Shown piece by piece: positions 27,851-35,291 of a stretch of 64,000 bases of DNA. Made by a program: the position numbers and the translations under genes. Where the stretch lies: positions 1 through 64,000 of the forward strand of contig NZ_SSBJ01000015.1 in NCBI RefSeq assembly GCF_004795055.1. Reading direction: 5' to 3'. The notes below the pieces were generated by a model, which saw nothing but the letters and a program-made list of their open reading frames with translations, was not told the origin of the DNA and made no database searches. Numbering within the stretch: the first letter of the stretch is position 1; each line of letters begins with the position of its first letter. This stretch comes from Streptomyces sp. A1136. GTDB lineage: Bacteria; Actinomycetota; Actinomycetes; Streptomycetales; Streptomycetaceae.

Positions 27851-28077
27851 GCCTGCGCGACCGGCTCCCGGCCCCGTACGTGCACTCCGTCCAGGAGCTC
27901 CGCCGTCGCTTCGGCGATGGCGTCCACGGCGGCGTCGAAGACTTCCCGGTTGTGTGCGGCGGGCGCCCGGAACCCGGACACCTTCCGTACGTATTGGAGG
28001 GCCGCGGCGCGGATCTCCTCCTCCGTGGCCTTCTCGGGGATGGCGGGCGGACGCAAGGTCTTGATGGAACGGCACAT
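27844..28077 (-). CDS. DUF2277 family protein
   Basis: A 77-residue cytoplasmic protein. MCRSIKTLRPP, EEEIRAAALQYVRKVSGFR and PAAHNREVFDAAVDAIA are hallmarks of this small conserved family, whose function is unknown. GGAGGT sits almost touching the ATG, and the gene starts 7 nt after the membrane-protein gene ends, so translation is probably coupled. Confidence 0.85.
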   Translation of the reverse strand: MCRSIKTLRPPAIPEKATEEEIRAAALQYVRKVSGFRAPAAHNREVFDAAVDAIAEATAELLDGVHVRGREPVAQAR

Positions 28078-28084
28078 ACCTCCA

Positions 28085-28822
28085 CTATGGCTCCGCCGGG
28101 TCCCGTCCGGGCGCTCTTCGAGGACCGGGGGTCGACGGCGCGGGCCGGGAAGGCCGTCCGGACGGGCCCTCAGCCGGTGGACGGTCGTACTCAGGCAACT
28201 CGGCCCCGGACAGTTTCATGATCAGCCCCGCCTGGAGTCGTCCGCGCAGCTCCGGATTCGCGACCTCGTCCAGCAGCCGCACCGCCTGCGCCATCGACTC
28301 CGCCGCGCGCCGGTCGTCACGCAGCGAGGCAGTCTGTCCGGCCATGTGGCGCAGCGCGACGTCGGCCCGGCGGTGGAAGAGCTGCCCGATGAGGGTGACG
28401 ACCAGTCCCACGGAGCTGGTGACGACCCCGAGGTACAGGTCGCCGCTGCTCTCGGCCTTCCACACCGCAAGCGCCACCCCGCCCAGCAGGATCGCCGCCC
28501 CGGCCCCGGCGAAGCGCTGGCTGGTCAGGAAGCTGCTGCGCGCCTGGGTGAGTCCGTAGGCGTAGTACTCGACGAGGAGGGCCGTGAAGTCCTCCCCCGA
28601 CCCGGGGGGCCGGTGGCCGGGATGCGGCACGCCCCCGACGTCGGCGTACTTCGGATCGTCCGCCTCGACCGCGGGCCCGGGGAGCAGCGCGAGCAACCGC
28701 TGCCGCTCGGCCTCCCGCCGGCGCTCGAACCCCTGCGCGGCCCGCCTCTCCAGCAAGACGTACGCCGCCCCGGCGACGAGCACCCCGACCAGACCGACCA
28801 GTCCCGCACCCCACTCCCCCAT
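28085..28822 (-). CDS. TRADD-N-associated membrane-domain protein
   Basis: 245 residues: an N-terminal membrane helix (about 5-23), a charged stretch, then YYAYGLTQARSSFLTSQRF, two helices (about 107-122 and 132-150), GQLFHRRADVALRHMA and LRGRLQAGLIMKL. This order (YY..GL.QA..SF..S, two helices, LF...., ..L..KL) matches my memory of the TRADD-N-associated membrane domain, found with predicted cell-death and conflict proteins. The C-terminal 35 residues are Pro/Arg rich. It may form a two-gene unit with DUF2277. The domain call is by eye; a structure prediction would settle it. Confidence 0.7.
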   Translation of the reverse strand: MGEWGAGLVGLVGVLVAGAAYVLLERRAAQGFERRREAERQRLLALLPGPAVEADDPKYADVGGVPHPGHRPPGSGEDFTALLVEYYAYGLTQARSSFLTSQRFAGAGAAILLGGVALAVWKAESSGDLYLGVVTSSVGLVVTLIGQLFHRRADVALRHMAGQTASLRDDRRAAESMAQAVRLLDEVANPELRGRLQAGLIMKLSGAELPEYDRPPAEGPSGRPSRPAPSTPGPRRAPGRDPAEP

Positions 28823-28966
28823 CCCCCGACGATCCCACGCCCCACCCCCACCGCCAAGACCCCGGAACGGGTGCGCGGGGGTGTGCGCCCGTGCCCTCTT
28901 GTGTGCCGGGGCTCGGGGCCGGACCTTTGAGGACGGGTGCTGCCTCGACGGGGAGGGCGATCAGTC

Positions 28967-29572
28967 ATGGGTGCGACGAGTCCATGGGCCAGGGAAACCT
29001 TCGGAGCCCTCGCGGACCGGCTGGCTGTCACGATCCCCGCCTGCCTGGTCGAGGCCCACGAAAGGGCGCGCCACGGCCACGAAGGGGTGCACACCCAAAC
29101 GTTGGAGGCCTACGGACACGGTCTCCACGCGGCCCAGTACGAAGCACTGGCCGCGGGTCTCGCGCACCTCGACGGTTCCACGGCGCGACGGCTCCAAGGC
29201 CGCACGGTCATGGTGATCGACCGCAACGTCATCTACCCGATCCGCTACGCGAAGAAGGACGTACCGGTGACCGCCGCCCGCCTGCGGCGGGCCGTCGGCT
29301 TCCGTGCGGACCTGATCCGGCGCCACGGCCCCGAGCCGATGCAGCAGGAGTTCGACCTCGGACTCGACGACCTGCGCGAGCCGGAGGTACATCCGGACAT
29401 CGCCCTGCTTCCGTCGGAGCTGCGGCTCGTCATCGTGGCGTACGCGTGCTCGATGGAACGGGGCGTCATGCGTGCCGAGTGGGGTTCGGCCGAACTCCGC
29501 CGCGAGGACCGCTATCTGGTTTGGCACCACCACGAACCGCTGATCCCCGCCGCCGGCCACCGGGCCGCCTGA
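28967..29572 (+). CDS. Protein of unknown function (201 residues)
   Basis: Soluble, no signal or membrane helix. A helical N-terminal half (ALADRLAVTIPACLVEAHERA) is followed by a core with VMVIDRNVIYPIRYAKKDVP, LLPSELRLVIVAYACSMERG and AEWGSAELRREDRYLVWHHH. The Tyr/Lys- and His-rich ends look like a compact domain rather than a linker, but I do not recognise the family. The ATG has GGGAGGG 10 nt upstream. It converges on the restriction endonuclease gene 98 nt away and is divergent from the TRADD-N-type gene, which suggests membership of the same accessory cluster. Confidence 0.7.
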   Translation: MGATSPWARETFGALADRLAVTIPACLVEAHERARHGHEGVHTQTLEAYGHGLHAAQYEALAAGLAHLDGSTARRLQGRTVMVIDRNVIYPIRYAKKDVPVTAARLRRAVGFRADLIRRHGPEPMQQEFDLGLDDLREPEVHPDIALLPSELRLVIVAYACSMERGVMRAEWGSAELRREDRYLVWHHHEPLIPAAGHRAA

Positions 29573-29670
29573 CGACGACGCCACCGGTCCGGGTACCGCC
29601 CTCGAGGACCTCCAGGACGTCCCCCAGGACCGAATCCGCTGGGCGCGGGAGAGGTCCGAACCCGCGGGGT

Positions 29671-30972
29671 TTACTCAAGAAGGATCTCTTCGGGGCGCCG
29701 GCTGGTGATCGGTACTCCCTGTGCGTAGACGATGTGGTGCAGGCAAGCGGCCAGGTCGTCGCCGTGATCGTCTCGGGCCATACTGCGCAACTCTCGCGCC
29801 AGGTCCAGGCCGTTGACGAGGACGATCGGGTACTGGTCCTCTACCATCTCCAGCTGAGCCGGCTCGGAAAAGGCTCCGGTGGTCACATAGATGCCGATCC
29901 AGCCACGGCGCAGACGTGCGACGACCCGCGCGATCTGCTCCGCAGACACGAGGCCGTCAGGGCGTACGCATTTGGCTTGACCCAGGACGACAAGGCTGGT
30001 GCCGGCGAGCCCTGTTCCGAGATCGATGCGGCCCACGAAATCCGCGCCGCCGTCTCCTGAGCGACGGGTGATCCACCCTTCCCGGTAGTTGTGCCCTGAG
30101 CCTTTCAGCACGCGAGCGGCAACAGCAGAAGCGACGGCCTCGAAGTCGTGTTTGCGACCGTCAAAGTGCTCGTAGATGTACTGGAGGTCTTTGTCTCGCC
30201 GGCTGCTCGGCGCAGGACGCTGATCACGCACCTTCGTGACGCGCGCCCGAGCAACGCGCCGGCGAACGCGTGGCAGGGCGGAATGCCCGCGCTTGACCCA
30301 TTCCCGCCAGGCACGGGGCGCCTTGGCGAGTGTCTCCTGATCGGAAACGACCGGACTGCGACGCGCGGTGATCCAGTCCCAGTCGACCTGATCGTTCTCG
30401 GTGGCCAGGTCGAGCAAGGCGATGTCGTACACGTAGTTGGTGAAAGTGGTGTGCTCGTGTCCTGCCCACTGAACGATCCGTTCGGCTCGTTCTATGACGC
30501 CGAGACCACAGAACTCGACGTAGCCCTTGACCCTGCCATTGCGTGACACGGCGCGGAACAGCAGAAGCGGGGCCGCGCCGGATCGCTCCTCCGGCGTGGG
30601 TGCCTGGTGCTCTGCGAAAGCGTCGAGGAGCGCAGCGTTGCCGGTAGTGGTTCCGGGTGGCTTGGTGAGGCCGGCCTTGTGGTCCCCGAAGTACCGCACA
30701 TGGCCGTTGTCCATGTCGAACACGTCATGCCAGGGCGTCTGCTCACTGCCCGCCTTCCAGGGGCTGGAGCGGACCAGGATCGCCGGCCGTCGCAGACGTC
30801 CGCCCGCCGAGACTTTCGCCATGCCGTTGATACCGGATTCGAGAAGCGCCCTCTTGTGACCGGGAGCATCTGTCAGGTGATGGAAGTTCGGGTATCCGTC
30901 GAGCACTGGCTCGGTGGGGTCCTTGGCACTCGCATAGCGCAGCACCTGTCCGACGCGCAGCATCTCCCCCAT
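29671..30972 (-). CDS. Restriction endonuclease, probably methyl-directed (AspBHI/MspJI-like)
   Basis: 433 residues. The C-terminal domain is an Mrr-like PD-(D/E)xK nuclease: RRSGDGGADFVGRIDLG supplies the Asp, VVLGQAKC the Q-x-K catalytic pair, followed by the Mrr-type IGIYVTTGAFSEPAQLE helix. The N-terminal half (HDVFDMDNGHVRYFGDHK, GNAALLDAF, RVKGYVEFCGLGV) resembles the DNA-reading domain of AspBHI-type enzymes that cut near modified cytosine; this part is by memory. No methyltransferase lies nearby, which fits a modification-dependent enzyme. The ATG has GGAGGGG 6 nt upstream. Codon use is visibly less GC-rich than its neighbours, suggesting acquisition. Confidence 0.8.
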   Translation of the reverse strand: MGEMLRVGQVLRYASAKDPTEPVLDGYPNFHHLTDAPGHKRALLESGINGMAKVSAGGRLRRPAILVRSSPWKAGSEQTPWHDVFDMDNGHVRYFGDHKAGLTKPPGTTTGNAALLDAFAEHQAPTPEERSGAAPLLLFRAVSRNGRVKGYVEFCGLGVIERAERIVQWAGHEHTTFTNYVYDIALLDLATENDQVDWDWITARRSPVVSDQETLAKAPRAWREWVKRGHSALPRVRRRVARARVTKVRDQRPAPSSRRDKDLQYIYEHFDGRKHDFEAVASAVAARVLKGSGHNYREGWITRRSGDGGADFVGRIDLGTGLAGTSLVVLGQAKCVRPDGLVSAEQIARVVARLRRGWIGIYVTTGAFSEPAQLEMVEDQYPIVLVNGLDLARELRSMARDDHGDDLAACLHHIVYAQGVPITSRRPEEILLE

Positions 30973-31156
30973 GGCAACCCCTCCAAGGACCACGAAGAGG
31001 TGATCATCGCACGGCGCCGCGGAGGCAACGTCTGCCGCCCACCCGCACGCCCGGCCGCCTCGGCTTGCGCGTCGAGACCCAAGGAGCCGGACCCGCCGCA
31101 AACCTTCTCGCCGTGCACGGCAGGAAGGCCATCGGGGTGACGGCGGGCGGCCATCA

Positions 31157-31185
31157 TTGATATTGGTGTCACTCGTAGACGTCAA
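31157..31185 (-). promoter_or_regulatory. Promoter for the restriction endonuclease
   Basis: On the minus strand TTGACG (31185-31180), a 17-nt spacer, TATCAA (31162-31157). The predicted start near 31150 leaves a leader of about 178 nt before the endonuclease, in which I see no gene. The first -35 bases touch the end of the tRNA terminator stem. Confidence 0.6.
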
Positions 31186-31217
31186 AGGCCCCCCGCCGTG
31201 ATCGGCGGGGGGCCTTT
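31184..31217 (-). terminator. tRNA-Val terminator
   Basis: A perfect 15-bp stem (AAAGGCCCCCCGCCG with CGGCGGGGGGCCTTT) with a TGAT loop, 5 nt beyond the 3' end of the tRNA gene. Confidence 0.85.
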
Positions 31218-31221
31218 GTGC

Positions 31222-31296
31222 TGGTGGGCGCGGACGGTTTCGAACCGCCGACATCTGCTTTGTAAGAGCAGCGCTCTACCCCTGAGCTACGCACCC
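31222..31296 (-). tRNA. tRNA-Val (anticodon TAC)
   Basis: The minus-strand sequence folds into a cloverleaf. The acceptor GGGTGCG pairs with CGCGCCC with one G-T wobble, the D-arm contains AGCTCAGGGGTAGAGC, the anticodon arm CTGCT-CTTACAA-AGCAG places TAC in the loop, and the T-arm contains GGTTCGAAACC. Discriminator A and an encoded CCA end the gene. It reads valine GUA codons, which are rare in this genome. Confidence 0.95.
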
Positions 31297-31401
31297 GTGG
31301 ATGAGTGGACAGCCTACATGGAGGGCGCACCCCCGGCGCAAACCCGTTCCCGTAGGGGAGAATGGAGCGGGGCATGGCGGACGCGGCACGGGAGAGGGAT
31401 T

Positions 31402-32646
31402 GTGACAACGGCATCCCGGCGGTGGTTCGGTGGGCGGGACGAGAGCCGGCGGGCGGATGCGCAGGCGGCGAAGGATGCCGCCGCGGCCGCGTTCTACGAG
31501 CTGGACACGGCGCAGCGGGATCTGCGGATCTCGATGGAGACCATAGCCGCTGCGGACGGGTCGCCCGCCGCGCGGCAGGCGGCCGAGGGGTTCGTCGCGC
31601 TGGGACAGCGCATCGACCAGGTCAGCCAGGTCTACATCGAGGCCGTCGACGCGCACGACCTGGACCGCGTCGATCTGGAGGGCTCCGTCGCGGCGCAGGC
31701 CCGGCAGCAGCTGACGCGGGCGCGGGACGAGCTCGTACGGGTCAAAGGCGAGCTGGACCGGTTCCAGCAGGGGTTGCAGCCGTTGCTGGACAAGGCGGAG
31801 ACGCAGTTGGCCAGGGTCGCGCCGGCCCGGGAGCGGGCGAAGGCGGCGCTGTTGGCGGCGAGCGACGCGTTGGACGAGGTCCGGGCGAAGGGCATGCGGG
31901 CCGACGACCTCGCGGCGCGCCTCGCCGCGCTGGGGCCGGAGCTGACCAAGCTGAACCAGGGCGCCGCCCGGCACGGGGTGCAGGAGACGGTGCAGCGCGC
32001 CGACCGCATCCTGCGCGACGCGGAGGCGGTACGGGCCGAGGCGGTCAGGCTTCCCGAGCGCGCCGCGGAGGTCGACCGGCGGCTGGTGAGCCTGCGGACC
32101 CGCGCGCAGGCGTTGCGCAACCGGGCCGACCGGGTCGATCCGGTCCTCAGCGAGCTGCGCCGACGGTTCAGCGCGGCGTGCTGGCAGGACCTCCAGCACG
32201 TGCCCGACCAGGCGGTACGCGATGTCGCGCGGGCCGAGGAGAAGCTGGCGGAGGCCGGCCGGGCCCGGGACGCGCAACGCTGGGCCGAGGTCGGGACGCT
32301 GATCGAGGAGGTCCGCGCGGGTCTGGACGCCACCGACGAGGCGGTGTCGGCGGCGCAGGACCGGCTGACGCGGCTGGAGGCGGTGGCGCGGGACCCCCAG
32401 GACGAGGTGCGCCGCACCCGGTTCGCGATCCGGGACGCGCAGCGGCTGGCGATGGAGGGCCGTACCGTGCCCGATCCGCGCCACGCCCGGCCGCTGGACG
32501 AGGCGGTGGCGCGGGTGGAGCGGGCGTTGGCGGGGTTGGAGGGGCGCCACCCCGACTACTGGCGGTTCCTCCAGGACATGGAGGGCGTTCGGGCGTCCGT
32601 GAACCGGGTGGTGAACGACATCCGGGTGGAACGCGGCCACGCCTGA
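31402..32646 (+). CDS. Long coiled-coil cytoplasmic protein
   Basis: A 414-residue, almost wholly helical, charged protein with heptad-like patterns from about residue 15 to the end (for example LTRARDELVRVKGELDRFQQ and AAEVDRRLVSLRTRAQALRN). No signal peptide, membrane helix or enzyme motif. Spectrin- or laminin-like scaffolding, possibly in polar growth or cell-shape work, is conceivable but unsupported. I chose GTG at 31402 because GGAGAGG precedes by 5 nt; the open frame extends back into the tRNA, which cannot be coding. Confidence 0.8.
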   Translation: MTTASRRWFGGRDESRRADAQAAKDAAAAAFYELDTAQRDLRISMETIAAADGSPAARQAAEGFVALGQRIDQVSQVYIEAVDAHDLDRVDLEGSVAAQARQQLTRARDELVRVKGELDRFQQGLQPLLDKAETQLARVAPARERAKAALLAASDALDEVRAKGMRADDLAARLAALGPELTKLNQGAARHGVQETVQRADRILRDAEAVRAEAVRLPERAAEVDRRLVSLRTRAQALRNRADRVDPVLSELRRRFSAACWQDLQHVPDQAVRDVARAEEKLAEAGRARDAQRWAEVGTLIEEVRAGLDATDEAVSAAQDRLTRLEAVARDPQDEVRRTRFAIRDAQRLAMEGRTVPDPRHARPLDEAVARVERALAGLEGRHPDYWRFLQDMEGVRASVNRVVNDIRVERGHA

Positions 32647-32838
32647 CGCCACGGCGGCCCGGGACGTCGGCTTGAGAACCGATCCGGGCGGGTTCGGGGC
32701 CGGTCCGGGGCGGGTTCGGGGTCGGACCGGCGCCAAGGGTTGACGGGGGTGGTCCGGGCTTGCCCGGGCTTGTCCGAGCGTGGACCGCGGCGGATGCTGG
32801 GAGGGACGTCAGGCAGACGTCAGGCAGAGGAGGCCGCC

Positions 32839-33432
32839 ATGGCCACTCACGCGACTTCGCACCTGCGGCGGCCGGTCGGCACCCGGCTCGACGAGCACCT
32901 GCCGGTCGATCACAAGCTCAGCCGTGTGTACCGGGTGGGCGCCGGTCTGACCGGACTGCTGCTGGTCGTGTTCGGAGTCCTCGGGCTGGTGCACCGGATC
33001 GGTTTCTTCGACACGGGCGGGGCAAGGGTGCTGGCGCTGAACACCAACGGGGCGCTGAGCGTCCTGTCCATCTGCATCGGCGCGCTGCTGTTCTACGGGA
33101 TGGTGGTGGGCGGAAACTTCGCCTCGACCCTCAACATCGCGCTGGGTCTGCTGTTCATCGCCAGCGGGTTCGTGAACCTGGCGCTGCTGGACACGGGGCT
33201 CAATTACCTGGCGTTCCACATCCCGAACGTGCTGTTCAGCTTCGTCGTCGGCGTGATGCTCATGTGGTTCGGCATGTACGGGCGGGTCGGTGGCGGTCTC
33301 TCGCACGACAACCCGTACTGGCGTGCCCGCCACCCCGAGGAGGCGGCGCGGGAGGACCGGGCGGCGGCCAGGGCGGCGGCGCGGGCCGCGCAGCGGCGGG
33401 CGTTCGGCAGCCGCCGCGCGCCCTACCCGTGA
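32839..33432 (+). CDS. DUF4383 membrane protein
   Basis: 197 residues with four membrane helices between about residues 30 and 145: GLTGLLLVVFGVLGLVHRIG, LSVLSICIGALLFYG, TLNIALGLLFIASGFVNLAL and VLFSFVVGVMLMWFGMYG. A charged N-terminus and a C-terminal arginine/alanine-rich tail (EDRAAARAAARAAQRR) flank them. Function unknown; the family is common in Actinobacteria and often stress-related. GAGGAGG lies 5 nt before the ATG. Confidence 0.88.
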   Translation: MATHATSHLRRPVGTRLDEHLPVDHKLSRVYRVGAGLTGLLLVVFGVLGLVHRIGFFDTGGARVLALNTNGALSVLSICIGALLFYGMVVGGNFASTLNIALGLLFIASGFVNLALLDTGLNYLAFHIPNVLFSFVVGVMLMWFGMYGRVGGGLSHDNPYWRARHPEEAAREDRAAARAAARAAQRRAFGSRRAPYP

Positions 33433-33503
33433 GGGGGACGGGCACGGTGCCGGTGGGCCCGGTGGGATGGGCCGGGTGGGGGTGGTGCGGCTAGCCTGTC
33501 CGC

Positions 33504-33710
33504 ATGCCTCGTTACGAATACCGCTGCCGCACCTGTGACGACACCTTCGAGGTGAGCCGTCCGATGGCCGAGTCCTCCGCTCACGCCGACTGCCCGGCCG
33601 GTCACGCCGACACCGTCAAGCTGCTCTCCGCGGTCGCCGTCGGTGGTGGCGCTGCCGCCCCGGCCCCCGCCATGGGTGGCGGATGCTGCGGCGGAGGCGG
33701 CTGCGGCTGA
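33504..33710 (+). CDS. FmdB-type zinc-ribbon protein
   Basis: 68 residues. The N-terminal half is the FmdB/CxxC zinc ribbon: MPRYEYRCRTCDDTFEVSRPM and a second cysteine in ADCPAGH. The usual second CxxC is reduced to C-P-A-G-H, so His may complete the site. The tail is Gly/Ala rich and ends CCGGGGCG, which could bind another metal. Role unknown, possibly regulatory. Confidence 0.88.
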   Translation: MPRYEYRCRTCDDTFEVSRPMAESSAHADCPAGHADTVKLLSAVAVGGGAAAPAPAMGGGCCGGGGCG

Positions 33711-33804
33711 GCCGTCGCGAGGACCCCGCAGCCCCGCCGTCCACGCCGCCCCGACGACCGCGGCGGCCTCGACGGCGGCCGCGACAGCCGCCACGACCGC
33801 CCGT

Positions 33805-34464
33805 CTACCGCTTGCGCGACAGGGTCAGGCCGTCCGAGATGGCGAGCAGCACCGACTCCATGCGGTCGTCGGCCGACACGTGGTCGTTGAACGCGCGGAT
33901 GGCCGCCGCCGCGCCGGTCGCCGCCTCGTCAAGCACGCGCCCGTGGAAGAGGGTGTTGTCGCTGACGATCAGCCCGCCCGGCCGCATGCGCGGAACGAGC
34001 TCCTCCCAGTAGGCGATCTGGTTCTCCTTGTCGGCGTCGACGTAGGCCATGTCGATGTGCGGTTCTCCCGGCATCGCGCGCAACGTCTCCAGTGCCGGTG
34101 CGAGCCGCAGGTCGATGCGGTCCGCGACGCCCGCCGCCTCCCACGCCCGCACGCCGTACGCCGTCCACTCCTCGGAGATGTCGCAGGCGATCAGCACGCC
34201 GTCCGCGGGCAGCGCCTGCGCCATGGACAACGCCGAGAAACCGGTGAAGGTGCCGATCTCCACGATGCGGCGGGCCCCCGTCATCCGGACCAGGAAGGCC
34301 AGCAACGGCCCCTGCTCCTGCGCCGACTGCATCCCCGCCGACTCCGGGAACTTCTCGTACGTCGTCGTCACGAGCCCGCGCTGGATCGGGTCCAGCGGAG
34401 GGTTGTGGTCGAGCACGTACTGGTAGAGCTCGTCCGTGATCTTGGTGCTGTTGCCCTTGGTCAT
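33805..34464 (-). CDS. Class I SAM-dependent O-methyltransferase
   Basis: A 219-residue catechol/caffeoyl-CoA O-methyltransferase-type enzyme. The SAM motif is RRIVEIGTFTGFSAL (about 65-79), and motif III is HIDMAYVDADKENQIAYWE (about 136-154) with the metal-binding Asp pair, followed by GGLIVSDNTLFHGRV. Its ATG overlaps the stop of the HAD gene by 4 nt, so it belongs to the Ter-region operon and may modify the small molecule proposed for that operon (inference). Confidence 0.9.
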   Translation of the reverse strand: MTKGNSTKITDELYQYVLDHNPPLDPIQRGLVTTTYEKFPESAGMQSAQEQGPLLAFLVRMTGARRIVEIGTFTGFSALSMAQALPADGVLIACDISEEWTAYGVRAWEAAGVADRIDLRLAPALETLRAMPGEPHIDMAYVDADKENQIAYWEELVPRMRPGGLIVSDNTLFHGRVLDEAATGAAAAIRAFNDHVSADDRMESVLLAISDGLTLSRKR

Positions 34465-35291
34465 GCGCCCAGTGTGCCGAGTTCCCCGACCGCTCGCCGG
34501 AACCGGCGCACGATCTCCTCGCCCGCCAGGACCCCGGCCTGCGTCAGGGCCGTGACCGAACCGGCGGTCCAGCCGGCGTCCGCGAGTTCGCCGTGGCCGG
34601 GCCGCCAGCCCCGGTCGGCCGCCAGCAGCAGGTCGGCGTCCAGCAGGGAATCCCCGGCGGCCAGGGTCGTGCCGGCCCCGGTCCGGCGGGCCACCTCCCG
34701 CATGGCCGCGCTCTTGGTCAGCGGCCGCGGGACGGCGTAGATCTTGCGGCCCTGGAGGGACACCGTCCAGCCGCGCGGCTCGGCCCAGGACACCAGCGCC
34801 TTGAGCCACTCGTCCGGGACCAGCGCCCGCTCCACGACCAGGTACGCGAACAGGTCCTCCGCCACCCTCGCCTTGCGCAGCCACGCCGGGTCCGCCGTCG
34901 CCAGCAGGTGCTCGTGCACCTCGGCGAGCGGGGCGCACTCCTCGGCGAGCCGCGCCGCGACCCGACGCCGCCAGTCCCGGTCCGGTACGCCGTCCACGAG
35001 CAGCTGCCCGCCGTTGGCGCAGATCGCGTACTTCGCCCGGCGGCCGGGGAAGCGGATGCGCTGGTACTGCTTGCGCGTACGGGTCGTCGTGGGGACCCAT
35101 ACGACGCCCGGGTCCGCGGTCAGCTCCGCCAGCAGGCCCGCCGCCGTCTCGGTCATGTACGACAGCGGCCTGCTCTCGTGGACCTCCACGCACAGCAGCC
35201 TGGGCGCCACCGGGTCGGGCATGGTCAGGCCGAGGGCGGCCGCCGAGTAGATGAGCGTGCGGTCGAGGTCACTGGCTACGAGGACGGTCAC
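34461..35291 (-). CDS. HAD-family phosphoesterase of the Ter biosynthetic module
   Basis: 276 residues. It has the HAD nucleophile motif VASDLDRTLIYS (Asp8, Asp10), motif II near TTTRTRKQY, the phosphate-stabilising Lys in PLTKSAAMREV and motif IV GDSLLDADLL. The trehalose-phosphatase-like/COF cap is in the middle. The GTG start overlaps the StiP stop (GTGA). HAD phosphoesterases are part of the nucleoside-like metabolite module described for Ter systems by Anantharaman, Iyer and Aravind. Confidence 0.87.
   Translation of the reverse strand: MTVLVASDLDRTLIYSAAALGLTMPDPVAPRLLCVEVHESRPLSYMTETAAGLLAELTADPGVVWVPTTTRTRKQYQRIRFPGRRAKYAICANGGQLLVDGVPDRDWRRRVAARLAEECAPLAEVHEHLLATADPAWLRKARVAEDLFAYLVVERALVPDEWLKALVSWAEPRGWTVSLQGRKIYAVPRPLTKSAAMREVARRTGAGTTLAAGDSLLDADLLLAADRGWRPGHGELADAGWTAGSVTALTQAGVLAGEEIVRRFRRAVGELGTLGA

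Noticed and set aside
29573..31296. Integrated element with att sites at tRNA-Val
   Set aside because: No copy of the tRNA 3' end was found on the left side, and there is no integrase in the window.
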